Source: Dysidea avara (taxonomy: Eukaryota > Porifera > Demospongiae > Dictyoceratida > Dysideidae). Taken from it: 64,000 bases of DNA. Positions 56,536-64,000 of this stretch are shown here, in pieces. A model generated the notes under the pieces. It was given only the letters and a program-made list of their open reading frames with translations, was not told the DNA's origin and made no database searches. The translations under genes and the position numbers were made by a program. The DNA lies in the NCBI RefSeq assembly GCF_963678975.1, contig NC_089274.1, positions 45,910,075 to 45,974,074 of the forward strand, in the 5' to 3' direction. Every line of letters starts with the position of its first letter. Positions within the stretch are counted from its first letter, which is position 1.

Positions 56536-56850
56536 TCAAGACACACGATGGTGTGTTGTGTGGCCCACGAAGCCGGTTGGGTATATTGACAAAGAAAACA
56601 TCATTTTCACACCTTTGTATCTTGGTGATACCTTATCCAATTGGAACTGAATTTGCTGCAGAGTTTCCCACCAGCTAGGGGAGTCCACATTCCAAATTTG
56701 AAGGAAATCACTCAAGCCATTTCTGAGATACAAGCAGCCGAAGCTTTGGTTTTTTTTCTCTTCTTTGTCTTTTCGCACACTTGCAAAATTTGCTATAAAA
56801 TGCAAACACGTACTCCGATCGCCTTGAAATTTGGCACATGAATTTGAAAT
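56536..56850. repeat. Diverged, truncated copy of the 13022-type dispersed repeat
   Basis: AAGACACACGATGGTGTGTT start, first sub-unit and a beginning of the second (CCGATCGCCTTGAAATTTGG), then cut. Absent at the same place in copy A, so inserted between the foldback arms. Confidence 0.65.
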
Positions 56851-57225
56851 TTCACCCTGGCCATTTTGGGGGCCACACTCTCTCTTTTTTAAAGCTTGGC
56901 TGTTTTGGTTTAGTTCATCATTAACATCATTGCAGCCATTTCACAGCCACCACCTTTGATTTCACAACTTTTCACCCAGGCTTTTAAAGGCCACATCCTT
57001 TTTAAATAGCTTGGCTGTTTTTGCATGTATTTCACTTCTCTTTGTATTTTAAATCCCACAAAGCCAACCATAAACTGGCTTTAAGCTTGTTATTACCATT
57101 GTTCTTCTTATGTATAGATACAATGATGATGATGAAAGTCAAACTAGTGTTCTACCAAAATTAAATACAGAAATATACCTATTGATTGGATTACCAAAGA
57201 CAAATGATTTATGTAAATTTAAAAA

Positions 57226-57425
57226 TGAAGTATCCTAAGGGATCCAAGCAATAAAAAGTAGTGAAACAAGTGATGAATGATGGTATTACAGCATAGCTTG
57301 ATGGGATAGCATGTTATAACAATGATTTTGATTAATGCCAAAGAAAGGATTTCCCCACTGAGCTATGCTGTAATACCATCATTCATCTTGTTTCACTACG
57401 TTTTATTGCTTGGATCCCTACTTCA
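57226..57425. mobile_element. Foldback element, GTAGGGATCC family, copy B
   Basis: Same locus and structure as 22381-22579. Confidence 0.7.
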
Positions 57426-59390
57426 TTTTATATGAGGCTACCCAGGTCCAGTCAAATCCAGGTTGTGTGGCTCTTCAGGTAACTGCCTAGACTGCAAGCA
57501 GTCTGTGGATAAAGTCACCGCCTAGCCTGGCATTTTAATCCGCATTCAGCATAATTTTCAGTTACAGGTTTCTGACTCCTCGCTTCACAGGCTTATTGTT
57601 AGCCTCCTTGCAGGTCCCTAGAGGGATAGTTGTCTAATAAATAAATAAAATAACAAGATTGGGATACCCTAATAGAGCAGTCACTCTAATACAACAGTCA
57701 AATAAAATTGTGACAAACTGCTGAAAATCACTCTCAGATTCAATCTCATAGGGTCTAGTTCCTGGGAGGGCATGCCTCCAGACCCCCTAATGTATGCCTC
57801 CTCTGTATTACCTAGCTATAGCATTACGTATCTAGGCTCTGGCATCACCAACAGCCCTGATCTGGGGGGCATTCTGAATTTCCAAGTAATAATGTGTCAG
57901 GAGATTGAATTTTCAGTGGTTATAACATCACTGATTTTATTTTTATCATTTCCTACAAAGTTTAGAAACTCCCCTGGAACTGTTCCTACTGTTGTTCATG
58001 GAACCATTATTGATATAGGATTGTTTATTAGGCTTTGATTTTCCCATACGCAATTCTTCATATACTAGCATTGATACCTGCTCAATGTGCCTAGAATACA
58101 TATTAACTCTATGATCTAGCCTCAATCAGGTGATCTACAAGCTTAACTGTTTATTCTGTGGAATATAGCTGAAGTTTTCTCTACATCATGGCCTTTAAAT
58201 GCAATGCATGAAAAGTGCGCAGAAGCTTGTAATAAACAGCCTGATGATTGGTGTTTTATTTTGCAAATGAATTGTGCCAATACTTGCACATATTTATGGG
58301 GAAGCATCATCAATCTGTCAAGCAGTAGTACTGGTTTCCCCTAAAATGACGCGTGCCACTAAACTGCTGCATCTAAAAACCATCATAGAAATGTCATAAT
58401 CATCTTTACTGAATAGTCTTACTCCATTCAACATTGAATACAGTGTTGAAAACAAGAAAACACTTACAGGCAACTGGATATAGGATTTGTGATCTGCCTG
58501 TTTCACTGATCACAATCACAAGCAAACAAAGTAGTGCATGGCCACCATTTAACACCACAGGATGTGCCTTTTGTAGATCCTGCAAATGTCTGCCATCTGT
58601 GAATTGCTATTTCGTTTATCTTTCAATTAAATGGTCATATTCTTCATGCCAGGAAACCATATCAAAGTGTCAGCTTTCCATATTAACACGGGTGTATTTA
58701 AATGCCATGAAACTATACTTAACATACTGTAGTATCCTTGGTAGTATCAGGTAGCAGAAAAGCTGGGTGAATACAATGAGCCACACCCTTTTAAACAATC
58801 AGAACATGCTACCAAACATAATTGATTCTGAGGCCATGCCCCTCAATGATCTAGCTCCATAGAAAACAAGGTATTGTACCACACTAGCTTAATCTACTGC
58901 ATATATAGCACTGCAGCTGTAGTGAGATTGACATATTCTCTAATACAGCAGTCACAACCACACAGGTATTCTATTTTATAGCTATGCTCTAGCAAAAAAA
59001 AGTAAATTCGTAATTAGTAAACTACATACATCACAATAGACTAACACATTAAGCTATACAAAGCCAAGCGGGAAGTGAGACAATGGGCATAATGGATACA
59101 GGGAGGAGTGGGAACTGGTAGCCACTGGAGGCACAGTTTGATGATTGAATGAAACCATTATTTCAGCGGGTGTGGAGTAGTTCAGGAATGGTAGAGGGTG
59201 TGGTATTACATTTATCTTTGGCAAGAGACTATCAGTAACTGAAGAAACCAGTTGATTTGAACACTGAAGACCCTGAAGGTGTGCAAATTGGGTTGAGGTG
59301 ACAGGAAATGGTTGTTGATACACAGAGTAAAGTGTTGCATCAAAGTTAGAATCTGTTTGGTAAGCAGGGAGAATAAGATCAATAAAACTG
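57426..59390. other. Gene B large intron, repeat fragments, no gene
   Basis: Matches 24075-26300. Tail GTCCCTAGAGGGATAGTTGT plus AATAAATAAA at 57614-57650, dispersed motifs at 57661 and 58931, and an array-less fragment of the microsatellite-carrying family at 58330-58500. Confidence 0.5.
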
Positions 59391-59393
59391 TTC

Positions 59394-60158
59394 TTAACTA
59401 TAGGAAATTGATGAATTCAATTCCTGGTGAACTCGATAACTAGAGTTCCCCAAATGATGTAGCCATCCATCAGGTGAAGTGGCAGTAGCAATCTTCTCAG
59501 CAAACAGGGGTACCGAAGTGGCTAAACTTAGTCCAACTGTCTTCTCCATGGCCTCATCAAGCAATGGCCTCATCAAGCAATGGCCTCATCAAGCAATGGC
59601 TTCATCAAGCAACTCTGAATCAGTTTCCCCTTCACAAACATCAAAGTGAAAACTATTATCAGACATTGTAGTAGAAGTATTGTCCTCATGGAAGCCAGAT
59701 GCTGCTGCCAACTTGAGGGATTCAAAATGAGTAGCTCCAACTTCCTGTCCTCTACACACTTCCCAAATCTGTTCACTAACACTAGCACAAGCCTGATTGT
59801 TACCTCTCTTGACAACATCTTGGAACAAATCCTTGACTGGGAACCCTGTAACCAATCATCTTATGAGTGAGGGTGAGAACCCAAATATGTAGAGTGATTT
59901 TAACACTATACTAGTATATAATAGAACACTCAATTGTTCAATAAGATGACAAAATACATTGCCTGTAGACAAACTGTTACATACAGTGGAAGTCCGAGCA
60001 ATGTAACAAAAGATCTCTATGTGCAAAGGTGTCCAAACACCAAAGCTACACCTCCTGTCGCCTCTACCAACTACTTGTGCTGAGCATCTTTCTCCAATTC
60101 TGCAAACCCAGAAATAGTGGCTAAATGGATCAGTACTCCAGAATGGAGTGCACTTCAT
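59394..60158 (-). pseudogene. Copy-B counterpart of the unassigned open frames
   Basis: Minus strand gives MKCTPFWSTDPFSHYFWVC and, later, VKRGNNQACASVSEQIWEVC and SLATSVPLFAEKIATATS, as at 26391-27040. The frame is broken between them by four tandem copies of a 16-bp unit at about 59546-59610 (ATGGCCTCATCAAGCA). Confidence 0.35.
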
Positions 60159-60244
60159 ATTAAAATAATTAACAAACTAGTGTAATAAAAATTATTAATT
60201 AAATGAAGTAGGCTTTCAGTGATAAAAGTAGTGAAACAAGAAAT

Positions 60245-60600
60245 GATGGACAGCAGATACACTCCGGCTATGTAAAATCTATCCAGTGACTCTTAAAAGT
60301 TTCAGACAATGATCTATAGCCGGGTCATCAAGAATAGACAAACAAGAAGACCGACTAGTGTTGTAGGTGGCAAAATGTGGAAAGAAAGTCTGCAGATTTT
60401 CACGGCCCTCACCACTACAAATCAACCAAAGGCTGCTGCCTGGCAACAGGAAAATAAGGATGGCAAAAGTAGTTGATCAAAAATCTTCAGCATGATGTTA
60501 AAGAGAATCCAATCAAAATGAGTATTGGCAGCTCCGTAATACAGTAAATGACCATATTCTAAACAAGATCAAATGAAGGCTTTGCAACATGCCAATTTAG
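60245..60600 (-). pseudogene. LINE RT C-terminal remnant, copy B
   Basis: Counterpart of 28170-28530; the terminal part with WNTLP is missing because the long inverted repeat junction lies here. Confidence 0.45.
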
Positions 60601-61140
60601 GGATTTTCCCACATTGCTACAATTCCAAGTAGGGATTTTTCCTCATCATTTCTTCTTTCACTACTTTTATTGTTGGAACCTTAAATTAATAACTTTCTAT
60701 TACACTAGTATAATGGTATAGCAGCACAACACAAAATTCATGCACTTTTCATAAAAGTATGAAAACTTTACACAAAAGTAGTACTCTTCATGACATACAT
60801 TTTTTGATATAGTGTCATCGCAGATTTGAGCTTTGGTGACCTTTATGGCCATTTTTGCCCAGAAATTTAATCATTTCTGTGTTTATATCCCTGAGGCATT
60901 AATTAACTTGTCAAAACATAGTACCAAAATAAAGATCTTGCTGGATGAAACAACTCACTTTCATATAGGTGATTTCATTCTAAAGTTATGATCATTTATA
61001 TTACCCATGAGTTTTGAGAAAATTTACCTCCCCATAGGTTAATTTATACCCCAAGGGCAGGTAAACTTTGCAGCTAATAAAGGCGATCATAACTGAAATT
61101 ATCTATTAACTTCAATTAAAAACCAAGTTATTTCATTCAA

Positions 61141-63286
61141 CCATAGATAATATACCCTAACAGGGATTAGTGATGCGCTTAACAACCGTTTTACAATCCT
61201 CGTTACAGTCATGTGAAAGTATTATGTAGTGCGTTAATGTAAACATGATGTAACGATGGTAACCGAGTACCATGAACGTAGAAGAGACATTGCGAATACT
61301 GTAGAGCATAGTATCTATGTGTAGAGGGAGCTAATGAAGCCAGTCAGGTGCACAGTTCACTCGAGAAGGTCTGTGCTAGAGGCGAATTAGCTGTGGAGAC
61401 AGCTAGGACTGGAAGAACAAGGAATACGTCCTGGAGTTGCGTCACGTCTTAAAGAAAGAAGACGGTCAGGAATACTTTAAGTCTTTCTCCGAAGCCCTAA
61501 TATCTATAGTGCAGTCAGTGCTACATGTAAGTAAGCCAACAACACCAGCGCAACTTTTAGAAATGATATGGATGGAATTTGCAGACGTACCTACGGGCCA
61601 ACAAAATTGGAAGGAATATATAGTTCGAGGCATTAAGTTGTCCTCATATCATGACAGAAATGTTAGTGATGCAACTAACGAACCAGCAAATTTTTGAAGA
61701 AATACTGACATCTATGTTCAAGACACATGTGGAACAACCAGCTGAAACACCAACCGAGTTAAAAGTGGGTGAAGAGAATGTATGAGGTATGCTTGTGAAT
61801 ATGTGGCAAAGAAACTGTACCAAATGTTTTTGAAGCAGAATGGGGAGAAGTATGCAAAGTATGCAACATTTGTGGAATGCTTGAATAGAAACAACGTAGA
61901 CTCTATGCATCCAGTGACATATTTTATGGATTATTAACAGAGGCGGACTATGTGAAGTAAATAACATGATGTCTTTTTTGCTATTTAAAGAAATTGAAAA
62001 AGCTATGCAAGTGAGATTAAGAACTCATCTTGAACAGGGAGTAAATGCCACTGTACAGTCATCCAGAAGAGAAATACTGGGAGTTGTAAAGAGTGATACT
62101 GCGATGTTGTAAGCAATAGCATACAAAATGATGAGTAGAAGGCCAAGTACAAACACTTGTCGTGTGTCAATAGTAAGGACTCCGTAAAGAGTTAAAGAAA
62201 TTATGAAGCAATATTGTATATTTTGTGATATTTTATATAATACAGTATGATTATTATAGCAGTAATAATAATAATAATTATTGCTTCTATGGTTAACCAT
62301 GCTTTCTTTGTGGTAGTGGTGTTTCATCAATTTCAGCATCCTGAAGTAATGGTCTCTTTCTGTAGTTTCCATGTGCAGGGTCTGTTGCCACAGTTTCCTG
62401 AATTCGTATTGACACCAGTATTCTTTAAAAACTGATGGCTTGTTGGATTGTCATTACATCCTCCCTGAGCACACTGTTTACCAAAGAATACCTCTAAGAG
62501 ATCCTGGCAAAACTTCGTCTTTGCATTAACGCCTATTGTTTCTCTTCCCAGTTCTTGTGTTGTCTTCCAATTAACACCTTCTTTATCCCATCAGTATAGA
62601 TACAAATAGCTATGCCTGTAATTACTGTACTTGCATGTACGTATTATCATTATAGTCACCAGGAATATGCCCTATGGCTACCTTTACCAGGTAACCTTAA
62701 AAACAATTTTATGAGTACAATGTTAATTAATCATTGTGTTAATTACACTCATTAAACAAAGTTATTCACATGTTCACAAGCATGTTTGATAAATTGCTAC
62801 TATGGGGGTGTGAAAACTATGAAACCCATTTTCATTTCACTCAAAATACTTTACCAAAACAAGGAAATTTTGAAAAATTAAAGTGATAATTACACTTCTT
62901 GGAGTTGTAAGCTTGCACTGAAACAATTCTCTTTCTATAAATATCACTTGTTGCTTAGAAAAACTACAAAAGTGCTTGTGGGCGGACCCCTTGCATTATG
63001 TCATAATTTACGTAATTCGTTCAGCTTTCCATGAGAGCATAAGTAAGAATACTTACGTGAGAATCTTTTAAGAGTAAGTAGAATATGATATTATGAACGA
63101 CTTATGAAGTAGAAGCCGCAATGAATGAGCTGAACACTGTCCTTGCTATAATAGCGGACAGTAGCAACCAAAAAGGTGCTTTAATTTGTGGGCAGGTCCG
63201 CGTACTACAGTAACGAGGATTCGCCGTGATGTCAGTATGCGTTGCTAAGTTCGTCACTAATCCCTGTTAGGGTATATTATCTATGG
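61141..63286. mobile_element. TIR DNA transposon, 2146 bp, family not assigned
   Basis: 33-bp perfect terminal inverted repeats starting CCATAGATAATATACCC, flanked by ttcaa at 61136-61140 and 63287-63291 (5-bp target duplication). Copy A carries the uninterrupted site (near 29435-29445). Plus-strand frames at 61437-62110 show EDGQEYFKSFSEALISIVQ, then MRYACEYVAKKLYQMFLKQN and FKEIEKAMQVRLRTHLEQG in different frames with stops between. Such pieces occur in sponge transposon proteins by my memory, but no DDE motif is visible. Likely non-autonomous or dead. Confidence 0.85.
61437..62110 (+). pseudogene. Broken open frames inside the 61141-63286 transposon
   Basis: One 86-residue open stretch (61437-61697, ending ATNEPANF), followed by shorter ones after frame changes and stops at about 61697, 61778 and 61937. 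The segments keep protein-like composition, suggesting one decayed reading frame. Family not recognised with confidence; a link to P- or hAT-like transposase relatives is only a guess. Confidence 0.4.
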
Positions 63287-63529
63287 TTCAACAAGACCTT
63301 TACTTTGGTACCACAACAACTAATGCCTCATGGATATAAAGACAAAATAGTAAAATTTCTGTGAAAACGTGGCCACAAAGGTCACCAAAGGCCAAATTTG
63401 CAATGGCACTATATCAAGAAATACATGTCATAAGGAGTACTATATATTGCATGCTTTCATAAAACAGTGTACGATTTGGCTAATTTTGGGGGCTATGCTG
63501 CTAAAAATAGGAATTTTAAGTTCAATTAA

Positions 63530-63680
63530 GGTTGCCTACTCCTGACAAGTAGACATTTAATCCCTATTTCAGTCATGGGTATAGCTAGACTGAATAGGGA
63601 ATACATGTTCACTAGTATATCTTCAGGTGTAGGTGACCTCCCTTGTTTCACTACTTTTTATTTCTTTGATTCTTAATCGA
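63530..63680. mobile_element. Foldback MITE, CTTCAGGTGTAGGTGA family, copy B
   Basis: Counterpart of 29690-29835 with a small internal deletion near 63545. Confidence 0.55.
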
Positions 63681-63689
63681 ACTAATTTT

Positions 63690-64000
63690 TCCTTGTACTG
63701 ATTTGTTTACTTTTTTACAACATTATGACTGGTGAACCTGTGCATACTGTATTAGAAGGAAGAATGGTGCCAGGCTTATTGTTTTCGTCTGAACATATGC
63801 CCCAACTATTCAATTATTGGAATAGTGAAGTGGCCATTACGCTTCATTTTCAGCTATGTTCAGCACATTACGTATATGTTAAAGCATAGCCTTGCTCGTG
63901 CTATATGAAAAATAAAGTACGAGGCGCGCGGCCAAAATGCTAATAAAGTACGAGGCGAATTTAAATGATTTATGGAACTTTCTAGTCGTGTAGCTTCACC
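63690..64000. repeat. Right edge: start of a microsatellite-carrying repeat
   Basis: CATTATGACTGGTGAACC onward matches 47610-47900. Copy A diverges here, so the duplication alignment is interrupted by this element or ends. No gene seen. Confidence 0.5.

Overview
This is nuclear DNA of an animal. It is AT-rich, rich in transposable elements, and carries genes split by phase-1 introns with GT..AG borders. The N-terminal domain of the main gene, the sushi (CCP) arrays and the repeat families look to me like a demosponge genome close to Amphimedon; that is recognition from memory, not a database result. No rRNA gene, functional tRNA, CRISPR array or bacterial operon is visible.

The only convincing protein genes are two tandem paralogues on the minus strand. 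Gene A (1028..32340, 16 exons, complete by my reading) has a signal peptide, a roughly 166-residue N-terminal domain, 18 CCP domains, one membrane helix and a cytoplasmic tail with four NPXY-type motifs. All exon borders can be read and the total is 4593 nt, 1530 residues plus stop. Gene B (43369 to beyond the right edge) keeps the same 3' exons but shows only 12 CCP domains; its 5' exons would lie past base 64000. By family logic these are type-I cell-surface receptors, with CCP arrays for ligand or self/non-self contact and NPXY motifs for PTB or endocytic adaptors.

The two genes sit in a tandem segmental duplication. Copy A starts at or before base 1 and copy B starts near 42368. Matching blocks are about 1-5050 with 42368-47330, 11430-18418 with 48268-54812, 19525-22605 with 55141-57450, 24075-27115 with 57450-60250, 28170-29435 with 60245-61140, and 29445-29830 with 63287-63700. 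Several mobile elements are present in one copy and absent at the matching site of the other, so insertions can be ordered relative to the duplication.

Layout: 1-250 LINE remnant; 1028-3830 five two-CCP exons plus tail exon of gene A; 4744-9784 single-CCP exons, including 1550-bp tandem units; 11073-11428 tetranucleotide array; 13022-13860 dispersed repeat; 13870-17880 31-bp satellite; 18097-18418 palindrome; 18544-20519 first two CCP exons; 20520-31735 large repeat-filled intron; 31736-32340 N-terminal exons; 32341-42367 intergenic DNA with hAT-like elements, a decayed Gypsy-like element and a LINE split by a hAT-like MITE; 42368-64000 copy B, with a 2.1-kb TIR transposon at 61141-63286.
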